Below, in pieces: positions 1 through 7,918 of a stretch of 64,000 nt of DNA. Under the pieces are notes generated by a model. That model did not search any database. It was given only the letters and a program-made list of their open reading frames with translations, and was not told the DNA's origin. Made by a program: the position numbers and the translations under genes. The DNA is from Siminovitchia sp047228825 (GTDB lineage: Bacteria > Bacillota > Bacilli > Bacillales > Bacillaceae_C): positions 1 through 64,000 of the forward strand of contig NZ_JBFEGN010000005.1 of NCBI RefSeq assembly GCF_047228825.1, given 5' to 3'. Every line of letters starts with the position of its first letter. Position 1 is the stretch's first letter.

Positions 1-21
1 TCTTTTCTTGTAATCATCCAT
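1..21 (-). CDS. Start of a gene cut by the left edge (first 7 codons)
   Basis: An ATG on the minus strand at 21-19 is preceded by the strong ribosome-binding site TTAGGGGG (about 5 bases away) and opens the frame M-D-D-Y-K-K-R before the window ends. In B. subtilis the gene after yqfL is yqxD (a small YaiI/DUF188 protein), followed by dnaG, so yqxD is the likeliest identity. Seven residues cannot prove this. The start is well supported; the function is inferred from gene order only. Confidence 0.45.
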
Positions 22-25
22 AAAT

Positions 26-83
26 CCCCCTAAATCATGATAAACACAGTTAAATTATCCCATATTTATCAAAATTTAGGGGG
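26..83 (-). promoter_or_regulatory. Long imperfect hairpin/palindrome covering the ribosome-binding site of the left-edge gene
   Basis: Bases 26-35 and 74-83 are perfect 10-bp reverse complements. Inside them, 38-44 and 65-71 form a further perfect 7-bp pair, separated by a 2x2 internal loop and closing a 20-base apical loop. In the minus-strand transcript the downstream arm (35-26) is the AUUUAGGGGG that serves as ribosome-binding site for the gene starting at 21, so folding would hide it. It could instead be a DNA operator palindrome. Confidence 0.5.
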
Positions 84-146
84 TATGGTAATTGAAATTA
101 TCTCGAAGATTTTTTACTCCTCAAGGCTGACTCGAAAGTCCCAAAT

Positions 147-177
147 AAAAAATGAGCGGATCGTCCGCTCATTTTTT
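147..177 (-). terminator. Intrinsic terminator after ppsR
   Basis: A perfect 14-bp stem (147-160 with 164-177) with a 3-base loop ends in a run of T on either strand. The ppsR stop codon (169-171) lies inside the stem, so the terminator overlaps the coding end. Confidence 0.85.
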
Positions 178-975
178 ATTCTGTATATGATTCATAATGA
201 TATTGGCTGTTTCTTCAACGGCTTTACTTGTTACGTCAATGACATGGCAGCCAATTTTACTGGCAATTTGTTCAAAGTAGTTGATTTCCCTGCGGATTCT
301 TTCTATGTTGGCATAGATCGCGTTATCATCCAACCCGAGTGTGATCAGCCTTTCCCTTCTGATTTCGTAAAGCTTTTCAGCACTGATTTTTAATCCGATA
401 CACTTGCTGGAATCAATCTTGAACAGTTCCTCGGGCGGATCGACTTCCGGGACAACAGGCACGTTCGCCACTTTGTATCTTTTATGCGCCAAATATTGGG
501 ACAAGGGTGTTTTGGAAGTACGTGAAACACCTATCAATACAATGTCGGCCTTAAGCAAACCCCTCGGATCCCGGCCGTCATCATATTTCACCGCAAATTC
601 GATTGCTTCAATTCTTTTAAAATAGTCTGCGTCCAATTTTCGGACAAGCCCCGGTTCACACGAAGGCTTTTGGCCAAACACCGTTTCAAAAATATTCATG
701 AGCGGGCCCAGCACATCGATTGCATGAATTCCCGACTGCTCCGCTTGATTTTGTAAGTACATTCTGATATCAGGCTTCACGAGTGTATAAATAATGATGC
801 TTCGGCTCATTTTTGCCAGTGATATGACATCATCAATATTCTCCTTTACTTCCACGTACGGAAACCGTTTAATAACGGCATTGGAGCCCTCGAATTGCGT
901 GATTGCCGCCTTCGTAACGAGCTCCGCCGTCTCGCCTACGGAATCCGATACGACATAAATGATTGGTTCCGTCAT
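169..975 (-). CDS. ppsR: Pyruvate, phosphate dikinase regulatory protein (PDRP, YqfL)
   Basis: Bifunctional DUF299 enzyme that switches pyruvate, phosphate dikinase off by ADP-dependent phosphorylation of its active-site threonine and on again by phosphorolysis. The N-terminus YVVSDSVGETAELV is a family hallmark, and the phosphate-binding motif GVSRTSKTP lies at about residues 149-157. At 268 aa it matches the usual size of about 270. The open frame runs 3 codons further up from a GTG, but the ribosome-binding site AAGAAGGTGA is correctly spaced for the ATG at 975. It sits directly downstream of ccpN, as in B. subtilis, where the pair links to gluconeogenic control. Whether this organism has the dikinase cannot be seen here. 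Confidence 0.93.
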   Translation of the reverse strand: MTEPIIYVVSDSVGETAELVTKAAITQFEGSNAVIKRFPYVEVKENIDDVISLAKMSRSIIIYTLVKPDIRMYLQNQAEQSGIHAIDVLGPLMNIFETVFGQKPSCEPGLVRKLDADYFKRIEAIEFAVKYDDGRDPRGLLKADIVLIGVSRTSKTPLSQYLAHKRYKVANVPVVPEVDPPEELFKIDSSKCIGLKISAEKLYEIRRERLITLGLDDNAIYANIERIRREINYFEQIASKIGCHVIDVTSKAVEETANIIMNHIQNKK

Positions 976-1002
976 CCTGATCACCTTCTTCCATCATGTA
1001 AA

Positions 1003-1638
1003 CTATTCCCCCTGGTCGGCAAGCGCAACAAATGCTTTCGTAATGTTTGTTTTGGTCAGCCTCCCGATTACTTCAAACCCTGAATTCGTTTCTTTTACTA
1101 CGGGAACCGCATCTATTTGAACATCGATCAATTTTTTGGCCACGTCAATGAGCAAGTCTTCTTTTTTGCACATCGTGATATTTGGCATCCTGGTCATGAT
1201 AATGTTCACGGGCAATGTAGATAATTCCTGCTTTCCAAGACTCGCCCTCAACAGGTCTTTCCGTGAAAGGACTCCGGCTAAATGATGGTTATCATCTGTA
1301 ACAAACAATGTACCGACATCTTCCAAGAAAATTGTAACGATGGCATCATAAACTGAAACGTTTTCATGGATGACGACAGGCATGGACTGGTAGTCCTTGA
1401 CAACAAGTTTTTTCATTTTATCCGTCAGGAGCTGGGTCCCTGTTTTTCCCGTATAAAAATAACCAACACGCGGCCGCGCGTCCAAATAGCCGGCCATTGT
1501 CAAAATAGCCAGATCAGGCCTCAATGTTGCCCGCGTCAAATTCAGCTTTTCCGCTATATGTTCTCCTGTAATCGGACCGTTTTCCTTGACGATTTCCAAT
1601 ATGCGTTCCTGTCTTTTGCTCAGTTCGATTTTGCTCAC
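1003..1638 (-). CDS. ccpN: Transcriptional repressor CcpN of gluconeogenic genes
   Basis: Cytoplasmic repressor that in B. subtilis shuts off gapB and pckA on glycolytic carbon sources, sensing ATP and ADP through its CBS domains. An N-terminal winged helix (about residues 1-65, with ITGEHIAEKLNLTRATLRPD) is followed by two CBS repeats (about 80-200), giving 211 aa as expected. Two GTG codons in tandem (1641 and 1638) could start it. The second gives MSKIELSKRQE, which matches the family N-terminus, but neither has a convincing ribosome-binding site. A match to the CcpN operator consensus lies just upstream. Operon partner of ppsR. Confidence 0.93.
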   Translation of the reverse strand: MSKIELSKRQERILEIVKENGPITGEHIAEKLNLTRATLRPDLAILTMAGYLDARPRVGYFYTGKTGTQLLTDKMKKLVVKDYQSMPVVIHENVSVYDAIVTIFLEDVGTLFVTDDNHHLAGVLSRKDLLRASLGKQELSTLPVNIIMTRMPNITMCKKEDLLIDVAKKLIDVQIDAVPVVKETNSGFEVIGRLTKTNITKAFVALADQGE

Positions 1639-1653
1639 CACCCATGGACATGG

Positions 1654-1664
1654 AATATGACATA
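1654..1664 (-). promoter_or_regulatory. Match to the CcpN operator consensus upstream of ccpN
   Basis: On the minus strand the sequence reads TATGTCATATT, which fits the published CcpN box TRTGHYATAYW (as I remember it) at all 11 positions. It ends about 16 bases before the chosen ccpN start. A possible -10, TATACT, lies roughly 20 bases upstream, so the box would fall around or just past the transcription start. Suggests autoregulation; an 11-base degenerate motif can also occur by chance in AT-rich DNA. Confidence 0.45.
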
Positions 1665-1720
1665 CTTATTATCATTTAGTATATACTATATCGCATTCAA
1701 TGAGAATCACTTCAATAAAG

Positions 1721-1748
1721 GGAAAAGGGGTTTTATGTCCCCTTTTCC
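1721..1748 (-). terminator. Probable terminator after glyS
   Basis: A perfect 10-bp stem (GGAAAAGGGG with CCCCTTTTCC; arms 1739-1748 and 1721-1730 on the minus strand) with an 8-base loop follows the glyS stop by 2 bases. The T-run after it is short and interrupted (CTTTATT), so some read-through into ccpN is possible. Confidence 0.65.
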
Positions 1749-1750
1749 AA

Positions 1751-3817
1751 TTATTTCACAATAATTTCATTCATTTGGGCAAATGAGCCAATCAAATCAG
1801 CAAGTTTTTTCATTTGCGCTAGCCGATTGTTTCTGATGGCGATATCATCTGCCATGACCATTGTATGATCAAAATAATTGGTGATGGCAGGCTTCAATTG
1901 TTTCAATGCCGAAAAACGGGATTTTGCACCATGCCGGGCACGGAAAGTGTCACTTAGTCTTATATATTCTTTATAAAGATTCTGTTCTTCACTGCTCTTG
2001 AATAAAGCAGGGTCAATCTTATCCTCTTTCCCGGCCTTTTGAGCGATATTCAATACGCGGGCCAAAGATTCAATTGTTTCTTTAAAGTCGGGGTCATCCT
2101 TCCTTTCCTCCAACGTTTGGGCCCTTTCCATTATATCCGGCACTCCGTCCATCGCTCCCCCGAGTACAGCATCGATGATGTCATGACGGATATCATGTTC
2201 CTGCAGCATGAATTTCATGCGCAATCGGAAAAACTGCAATACATTTTCAAGCAGCCCTTTGCTCTCTCCGATCGAGTCCTCTTTCGTAATGGCAATTGTT
2301 TTTTCCAGCAGGTCTGTTAAGGAAATATTCCAGTTTTTATCAATCAAAATATGGATAATCCCGGAAGCGCTTCTGCGTAATGCGTACGGGTCTTGCGAAC
2401 CTGTCGGTATTAAACCGATGGCAAATGATGAAACGATCGTATCCAGCTTATCGGCGATACCAACGACAGCCCCGATTGTCAACGCGGGGACACTGTCACG
2501 GGCATGTCTTGGTTGATAATGTTCCCGGATCGCCCGCGCGACATCAGCAGGCTCCCCTTTTTGCAGGGCGTATTTTTCCCCCATGATGCCCTGAAGCTCC
2601 GGGAATTCATCCACCATATTCATGACGAGATCAAACTTGCATATCGCCGCCGCCCGGTCTGCCAATCCCTGTTCGTCTTTTGGCAGGTGCAGTGCCAGGC
2701 AAATTTCCTTCGTCATTTTCCGGATTCGTTTTACCTTCCCGGCCAAGGTGCCGATTTTTTCATGATAAATAATCGTCTCCAGTTTTTTAAGAGCATCGTC
2801 AATCTCCATTTTTTTATCTTCTTCAAAGAAAAATTCGGCATCGGCGAGTCTTGCGCGCAGTACTTTTTCATTCCCCTTCGTTACTGTATCGATATGATGG
2901 GAATTACCATTCCGAACGGACACGAAGTACGGGAGCAGCCGTCCGGACCGGTCCCGGACCGGAAAATACCGCTGATGCGATTTCATGGAGGTAATAAGGA
3001 CCTCTTCCGGAAGGCTTAAAAACTTCTCCTCGAAACTGCCGAAAAAGACCGTCGGATATTCCACAAGATTGGTCACTTCCTCAAGAAGATCTTCTTCGAT
3101 TGGAATCACCCAGTTTCGTTCCTCTTCCAACTTTTTCATTTGTTCGAGGATCAATTGCTTTCTTTTTTCAACGTCCGCGATCACATACTGGTCCAATAAG
3201 CGCCCTTCATACTCGGCAGGCGCGACAATGGCAGTCTTGTCTCCGAGAAAACGGTGGCCCCTCGTCACCACGTCCGTTTGGACTCCTGCTATGGAAAAAG
3301 GAACGGCTTCATTTCCGAACATGGCCACAAGCCAGCGGATTGGCCTGACATATTTAAGGGAATGGCCGGCCCAGCGCATATTATTTGGAAAATGGAGGCC
3401 CGCAGCAATATGTTCGAGTTCGGGAAGCAAATTGCTTGTTTGCTCCCCTTTGACAAACCGCTTTACATGGGCATATTCCGTTCCTTTTATTTCTTTAAAA
3501 TAAATGTCGTCCGTCGTCATCCCGTTCGAGCGGCTGAAGCCAATGGCAGCCTTTGACCAGTTGCCATTTTCATCCAGCGCTATTTTTTTGGCAGGTCCTT
3601 TTATCTCTTCTTCACTGTCTTCCTGCCTTTCGGCTGCATCATGGATGATCACTGCCAGCCTTCGCGGCGTGGAGAAAGCTCTCGCTTCGCCGTGCTTTAT
3701 CTTTTTTTCATCAAGCCAGCCGATCACTTTTTGTTCCAGCTGGTCGATCGCTTCACGGATAAACCTTGCGGGCATCTCTTCCATTCCGATTTCAAGCAAT
3801 ATGTCTCTTTTATTCAT
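1751..3817 (-). CDS. glyS: Glycyl-tRNA synthetase beta subunit
   Basis: Large subunit of the bacterial alpha2-beta2 glycyl-tRNA synthetase; it binds tRNA-Gly while the alpha subunit activates glycine. It begins MNKRDILLEIGMEEMPARF, the family signature, and at 688 aa has the normal length. The open frame extends 26 codons upstream but that part is glyQ read in another frame; the true ATG at 3817 has the site AGGAGG about 7 bases before it. It overlaps the end of glyQ by 8 bases, implying coupled translation. Controlled with glyQ by the glycine T-box leader. Confidence 0.96.
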   Translation of the reverse strand: MNKRDILLEIGMEEMPARFIREAIDQLEQKVIGWLDEKKIKHGEARAFSTPRRLAVIIHDAAERQEDSEEEIKGPAKKIALDENGNWSKAAIGFSRSNGMTTDDIYFKEIKGTEYAHVKRFVKGEQTSNLLPELEHIAAGLHFPNNMRWAGHSLKYVRPIRWLVAMFGNEAVPFSIAGVQTDVVTRGHRFLGDKTAIVAPAEYEGRLLDQYVIADVEKRKQLILEQMKKLEEERNWVIPIEEDLLEEVTNLVEYPTVFFGSFEEKFLSLPEEVLITSMKSHQRYFPVRDRSGRLLPYFVSVRNGNSHHIDTVTKGNEKVLRARLADAEFFFEEDKKMEIDDALKKLETIIYHEKIGTLAGKVKRIRKMTKEICLALHLPKDEQGLADRAAAICKFDLVMNMVDEFPELQGIMGEKYALQKGEPADVARAIREHYQPRHARDSVPALTIGAVVGIADKLDTIVSSFAIGLIPTGSQDPYALRRSASGIIHILIDKNWNISLTDLLEKTIAITKEDSIGESKGLLENVLQFFRLRMKFMLQEHDIRHDIIDAVLGGAMDGVPDIMERAQTLEERKDDPDFKETIESLARVLNIAQKAGKEDKIDPALFKSSEEQNLYKEYIRLSDTFRARHGAKSRFSALKQLKPAITNYFDHTMVMADDIAIRNNRLAQMKKLADLIGSFAQMNEIIVK

Positions 3818-4703
3818 GCCCACATTCCTCCTTCTCGGTTTGTAAAATCGGGAAGCCGAGCTTTTCTCTTTCTTCGTAAAAGGTTTTTGCAACACGGCGT
3901 GCCATGTTTCTCATTCTTGCGATATACGCGGTTCTTTCCGTTACAGAAATGGCCCCTTTCGCATCAAGCAGGTTAAAGACATGGGAGCATTTTAAAATGT
4001 AATCGTATGCCGGGTGAACAAGACCGCCTTCCATTTGCCGCTTCGCTTCTTTCTCATACATCGTAAAAAGCGTAAACAGCATATCCTGATCTGATGTTTC
4101 AAAGGCGTATTTGGAATGTTCGTACTCGGGCTGATAGAAGATATCGCCAATTGTAAATCCATCCGTCCACTCCAGCTCAAACACGTTGTCTTTTTCCTGA
4201 ATATAGGCGGCAAGCCGTTCAATGCCATAGGTCAATTCGACGGAAACCGGCTTGCATTCCAAGCCCCCTACTTGCTGAAAATACGTGAACTGGGTAATTT
4301 CCATGCCATCAAGCCACACTTCCCAGCCAAGCCCTGCGCAGCCAAGCGACGGATTTTCCCAGTTATCTTCCACAAACCGGATGTCATGCTCCAGCGGATC
4401 AATCCCCAGCTTTTGCAGAGAGTCCAAGTACATGTCCTGAATGTTTTCTGGAGATGGCTTCATGATGACTTGAAACTGATGATGCTGGTACAGCCTGTTC
4501 GGGTTTTCCCCGTAGCGGCCATCCGCGGGACGTCTTGATGGTTCCACATATGCCACGTTCCAAGGCTCCGGGCCGATGGCGCGCAAAAATGTATACGGGC
4601 TCATCGTTCCTGCACCTTTTTCAACATCATAAGCCTGCATTAAAATGCAGCCGTAATCTGACCAGTGCTTTTGGAGTGTCAAAATCATTTCTTGTATATT
4701 CAC
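3810..4703 (-). CDS. glyQ: Glycyl-tRNA synthetase alpha subunit
   Basis: Catalytic subunit forming glycyl-adenylate and charging tRNA-Gly with GlyS. It contains the conserved blocks KGAGTMSPYTFLRAIGPEP and ENPSLGCAGLGWEVWLDGM. The open frame starts at a GTG at 4712, but that codon lies inside the ribosome-binding site AAAGGGTGAT; the second GTG at 4703, 5-6 bases downstream of that site, gives an N-terminus (NIQEMILTLQKHW) aligned with other GlyQ proteins and a length of 297 aa. First gene of the T-box-controlled glyQS operon. Confidence 0.95.
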   Translation of the reverse strand: MNIQEMILTLQKHWSDYGCILMQAYDVEKGAGTMSPYTFLRAIGPEPWNVAYVEPSRRPADGRYGENPNRLYQHHQFQVIMKPSPENIQDMYLDSLQKLGIDPLEHDIRFVEDNWENPSLGCAGLGWEVWLDGMEITQFTYFQQVGGLECKPVSVELTYGIERLAAYIQEKDNVFELEWTDGFTIGDIFYQPEYEHSKYAFETSDQDMLFTLFTMYEKEAKRQMEGGLVHPAYDYILKCSHVFNLLDAKGAISVTERTAYIARMRNMARRVAKTFYEEREKLGFPILQTEKEECGHE

Positions 4704-4725
4704 ACATATCACCCTTTCTCATGAT

Positions 4726-4945
4726 AAAAACGCCCGTCCCCATGCTTACAGTCATAAGCATAGGGACGGGCGTTCGCCCGCGGTTCCACCCTATTTGCCG
4801 AAAAATCGGCCACTTTCTTTCACGCCTGCTCGGGACTGCCTTCTTCAACGTTCCATCCCCCGGCTTTCACCGTCCCGGGTTCGCTATCATGGAATTGGAT
4901 TGAATACTACTTTCCTTCTTTGCAGTTTATGTTTTACTAACCACT
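4726..4945 (-). promoter_or_regulatory. T-box riboswitch (glycine) controlling glyQS, with its terminator
   Basis: The leader contains the T-box core AGGGTGGAACCGCGGG on the minus strand (4792-4777). This is followed by an intrinsic terminator whose long stem uses 4772-4763 and 4736-4727, ending in TTTTTAT. Upstream is the stem I region; a GGC triplet at 4840-4838 (in GAAGGCAGTCCC) is the likely glycine specifier. Uncharged tRNA-Gly would pair with the specifier and the T-box and favour the antiterminator, allowing glyQS transcription. The specifier assignment is by eye, without a folded model. Confidence 0.9.
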
Positions 4946-4974
4946 AAAATAAACGAAAACAAGTTCGTTGTCAA
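4946..4974 (-). promoter_or_regulatory. Sigma-A promoter of the glyQS T-box leader
   Basis: On the minus strand TTGACA (4974-4969) and TATTTT (4951-4946) are separated by 17 bases. The promoter begins only 7 bases after the end of recO and drives the T-box RNA. Confidence 0.75.
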
Positions 4975-4981
4975 CTGTCCA

Positions 4982-5734
4982 TTACAGTTTCCCCCGCAAT
5001 GAATCAAGCTGGTCCAGAAATCTTTTCGATTTTAAATAAAGGCCGGAATATTCCTCATAATACAGGTCAATGGCCATTTTGAGTTCTTTTTTTGTTTCGG
5101 GTTTCACTGAAATCGATCCGAGCCGGTTTAAATCCAAATAATAAAACAACCTGAGAAGCCTGATCGACTGCCGGGAGAGCGGCAGACAGTGAGGATCATG
5201 ATCCATGCAGCGATGGCAAATCAATCCGTTTTCCCTTATGGAAAACGAGAATGTGCCTTCCGTGCTCCCGCAAATGGCACATTTTCCCATTTCCGGATAC
5301 AAGCCGAGAACAGGCAGCATCTTCATTTCAAATATAAACGTAAGAATATCGGGATCCAGGCCCTCATCAATATATTGCAGCGTTTGAAGAAGCAATTCAA
5401 ACAAATAGGGGTTCGGTTGTCTATCCTGTGTGCCCTTATCAACCATTTCCACTATATAGGCGGTGTAGGCCGTTTTAAATATGTCTTCTTTTATACCCTT
5501 GAAGGCGGCAATGATTTCTCCCTGCTGCAAGGTGCCCAATCCCTGGCCGGCCTGGAGCAAAAAATGGCCGTATGTAAAGAGCTGGGAAATGGCCGAAAGG
5601 CGGCTGTTTGGCTTTTTTGCGCCTCGGGCCACCCCGGAAATTTTCCCCGCTTCCCTGCTGAAAATGGCGACAACTTTATGAGATTCTCCATAATCTGTGG
5701 ATCTGACCACAATTCCTTCTATTTTTTGCAGCAT
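4982..5734 (-). CDS. recO: DNA repair protein RecO
   Basis: Recombination mediator that, with RecR, loads RecA on SSB-coated single-stranded DNA and anneals complementary strands. An OB-fold N-terminus (about 1-80, KIEGIVVRSTDYGESHKV) is followed by a helical domain carrying a four-cysteine zinc site (CAICGS and CHRC at roughly residues 147-175). The C-terminal YYEEYSGLYLKSKRFLDQL is typical of Bacillus RecO. Of two nearby ATGs, 5734 is chosen because AAAGGGG is 8 bases before it; the ATG at 5740 is too close. Follows era and yqzL in the same direction. 250 aa, normal. Confidence 0.95.
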   Translation of the reverse strand: MLQKIEGIVVRSTDYGESHKVVAIFSREAGKISGVARGAKKPNSRLSAISQLFTYGHFLLQAGQGLGTLQQGEIIAAFKGIKEDIFKTAYTAYIVEMVDKGTQDRQPNPYLFELLLQTLQYIDEGLDPDILTFIFEMKMLPVLGLYPEMGKCAICGSTEGTFSFSIRENGLICHRCMDHDPHCLPLSRQSIRLLRLFYYLDLNRLGSISVKPETKKELKMAIDLYYEEYSGLYLKSKRFLDQLDSLRGKL

Positions 5735-5823
5735 GCTCATAACCCCTTTAGAGGTATCATACTGCATTGGGCGTTTGAAGAAAAGCAGAAGGTGACGAAA
5801 TCAAGTCTTTTGTAAATGGTTCA

Positions 5824-5964
5824 TCAAGATACAGGATAATCCACCTCGTCTGGTTCTTCCATCGGCAGAGCATTCATATGTTCCTCTTTCTCAAGTTCCT
5901 TTAGAAGCAGGTATGTGTCAATATTTCCTGTCTTCTTAAAAACTTTCCAAGTAAACTCATACAT
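5824..5964 (-). CDS. yqzL: Small YqzL-family protein of unknown function
   Basis: A 46-residue protein with the conserved core FTWKVFKKTGNIDTYLLLKE, recognisable as YqzL, which lies between era and recO across Bacillus. The longer open frame (to 6051) is not supported; the ATG at 5964 is preceded by AAAGGCGGG. No membrane segment or enzymatic motif is visible and the role is unknown. Its fixed position suggests co-transcription with era and recO. Confidence 0.85.
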   Translation of the reverse strand: MYEFTWKVFKKTGNIDTYLLLKELEKEEHMNALPMEEPDEVDYPVS

Positions 5965-6071
5965 TTGAATCCCGCCTTTCTTGAGTGGTTTCATGAATAT
6001 GTTTGTCCAGGCAGACCAGGAAGATTCCACGTAAATTTTGTTAAATGACAAACGACCTTTTACGGGATCAT

Positions 6072-6995
6072 TTAGTAATTGTCGTCTGTAAATCCAAAAT
6101 CTTTCAGGTGTGAAGCTTTATTTCTCCAGTCTTTTTGGACCTTGACCCAAAGTTCTAAAAATACTTTTGAACCAAGCAGGTTTTCAATCTCGATTCGTGC
6201 ACGTTGTCCAATCTCTTTCAGCATCTTTCCTTGTTTTCCAATGATGATTCCTTTTTGCGAACTGCGTTCCACGATAATCGTGGCCATAATGTGAATGATG
6301 TTTTTATTTTCTTGTACTTTCATTTGATCAATGACAACTGCAATGGAATGGGGAACTTCTTCCCGGGTCAGATGCAGCGCTTTTTCCCGAATCAGTTCGG
6401 ATACAATAAACCTTTCCGGGTGATCTGTCACCTGGTCGGCAGGATAATATTGCGGTCCCTCCGGCAAATATTCGTTTATAAGCTCAAGCAGTTTCCCGAC
6501 ATTGTTTCCTTCCAGTGCCGAAATCGGAATAATCTCTTGAAATGATAGCATATCTTTATATTCTTCGATTGTGGCAAAAAGCTCATCAGGATGTATTTTA
6601 TCGATTTTATTGATGACGAGAAAAACAGGTGTCCGAACACTTTTTAATTGTTCGATGATAAACTCGTCCCCTCGGCCAAGTTTCTCTTCTGCGTTGATCA
6701 TGAACAAAATAAGATCCACTTCATTAAACGTATTCATGGCCATCTTGATCATAAAGTCGCCAAGCTTATGCTTTGGCTTATGAATACCAGGCGTATCAAT
6801 AAAGATCACCTGAGCTTGATCGGTCGTCAGTACACCCTGTACTTTGTTTCTTGTCGTTTGTGGTTTATCGCTCATGATGGCGATTTTTTGGCCAATCACC
6901 CGGTTTAAAAATGTTGACTTCCCGACATTCGGCCTCCCAATAATAGAGACAAAACCAGATTTAAACGTTGAATTCCTTTCAATCATGCTGCTCAT
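6072..6995 (-). CDS. era: GTPase Era, 16S rRNA maturation factor
   Basis: Essential GTPase that binds the 3' end of 16S rRNA in the assembling 30S subunit. G1 GRPNVGKS is at residues 20-27, G3 DTPG at 67-70 and G4 NKID at 129-132. The C-terminal KH RNA-binding domain (about 205-290) includes GIIIGKQGKMLKEIG. Length 307 aa is normal. The ATG at 6995 has GGGAGG 6 bases upstream and lies inside the end of cdd (17-base overlap), as expected for a coupled cdd-era operon. Confidence 0.97.
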   Translation of the reverse strand: MSSMIERNSTFKSGFVSIIGRPNVGKSTFLNRVIGQKIAIMSDKPQTTRNKVQGVLTTDQAQVIFIDTPGIHKPKHKLGDFMIKMAMNTFNEVDLILFMINAEEKLGRGDEFIIEQLKSVRTPVFLVINKIDKIHPDELFATIEEYKDMLSFQEIIPISALEGNNVGKLLELINEYLPEGPQYYPADQVTDHPERFIVSELIREKALHLTREEVPHSIAVVIDQMKVQENKNIIHIMATIIVERSSQKGIIIGKQGKMLKEIGQRARIEIENLLGSKVFLELWVKVQKDWRNKASHLKDFGFTDDNY

Positions 6996-7386
6996 TCAAA
7001 TCCTCCCGGGAAAACGCAAACGGAAGCAAGTCCATCACCGTGCATTCCTGAATGTTCCCTTTGCTGTTTGACATGATGATTTTCATATTTTTTGGGCAAT
7101 GTTCCGCAATGACTTGCCGGCATGCACCGCACGGGGATACCGGGCGGTCTGCATCGGCTGTTACAGCGAGAGCGGCAAACTCACTCACCCCTTCTGAAAG
7201 CGCTTTAAATATTGCAACCCTTTCCGCACAGACCGTCACGCTGTAAGCCGCGTTTTCAATATTGCAGCCAAGATACACAGTGCCGTCTTTTGCCAACAGT
7301 GCCGCACCCACCAAAAATTTGGAATAAGGTGCATACGCATTTCCCCTGGATCTTTTCGCCTCTTGAATCAATTGCTCAATATCCAT
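6979..7386 (-). CDS. cdd: Cytidine deaminase
   Basis: Deaminates cytidine and deoxycytidine to uridine and deoxyuridine in pyrimidine salvage. Small homotetrameric type of 135 aa: the zinc and catalytic residues are C53 and E55 (in CAERVAIF) and C86/C89 (in PCGACR). The site AAAGGAG precedes the ATG at 7386. In B. subtilis dgkA, cdd and era are adjacent; here a 500-base gap with a repeat separates dgkA from cdd, so cdd probably has its own promoter. Confidence 0.96.
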   Translation of the reverse strand: MDIEQLIQEAKRSRGNAYAPYSKFLVGAALLAKDGTVYLGCNIENAAYSVTVCAERVAIFKALSEGVSEFAALAVTADADRPVSPCGACRQVIAEHCPKNMKIIMSNSKGNIQECTVMDLLPFAFSREDLNEQHD

Positions 7387-7620
7387 CCAAATCTCCTTTG
7401 CGTCCTTATCATTATTTTACTACATTTTTCATAAAAAAAGTGATATTTTCCCGGAAAATTTTTTAGATCATTTCATCATTTTTCCCAAAGGAAAAGTGTG
7501 CCATTATTTTATCGCATTACAAACGATGTTTCAAATGAGGCCCTGAATGAATCAATAAAACTTAGCCGGCATCTCGTATGTATGCGCTCCCCTTCCTATA
7601 ATGCATAAAATTTTCCCTAA

Positions 7621-7830
7621 CGTAAGAAAAGCGCAAGCGCCTTGCCCATCGACGTACAGACTGGAGTGCCTCCGACGAGATAAAGGAAACACGGCGACGA
7701 AGGCAGGCTCAAGCAGCGACGTCCTCGAAAAAGCTTCGCTTTTCCTTCGTACGATGACGATGCTGCCTAAGCTTTCCTTGTCCTGTCGCTTCGCCTGCAC
7801 TAGCACATCCTGTGCGTCGGAGCTAGACAA
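7621..7830. repeat. Dispersed Bacillaceae intergenic repeat element (about 210 bp)
   Basis: The 532-base gap between cdd and dgkA holds a GC-richer block beginning TAAGAAAAGCGCAAGCGCC and ending GTCGGAGCTAGACAA. These end sequences are ones I remember from repeats scattered between genes in Bacillus and Geobacillus. Internal dyads occur, for example GAAAAAGCTTCGCTTTTC. A 92-codon open frame on the minus strand crosses it but looks non-coding. Only one copy is in this window, so its repeat nature rests on memory of the ends. The rest of the gap (7387-7620) shows no gene. Confidence 0.6.
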
Positions 7831-7888
7831 CTAAGGGCTTTGTTCAAAATGTTAAACCCTAAAAAAACTTATACTTTCTTTAAAAGCA

Positions 7889-7916
7889 AAAAAGAAATAC
7901 CCAAAAGGTATTCTTT
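7889..7916 (-). terminator. Terminator after dgkA
   Basis: On the minus strand AAAGAATACC, a TTTT loop and GGGTATTTCTTT form a hairpin 3 bases after the dgkA stop, followed by a short T-rich tail. Confidence 0.7.
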
Positions 7917-7918
7917 CG

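Noticed and set aside
7552..7830. 92-codon open frame on the minus strand in the dgkA-cdd gap
   Set aside because: It runs through the intergenic repeat, lacks a ribosome-binding site and resembles spurious proteins annotated from such repeats.
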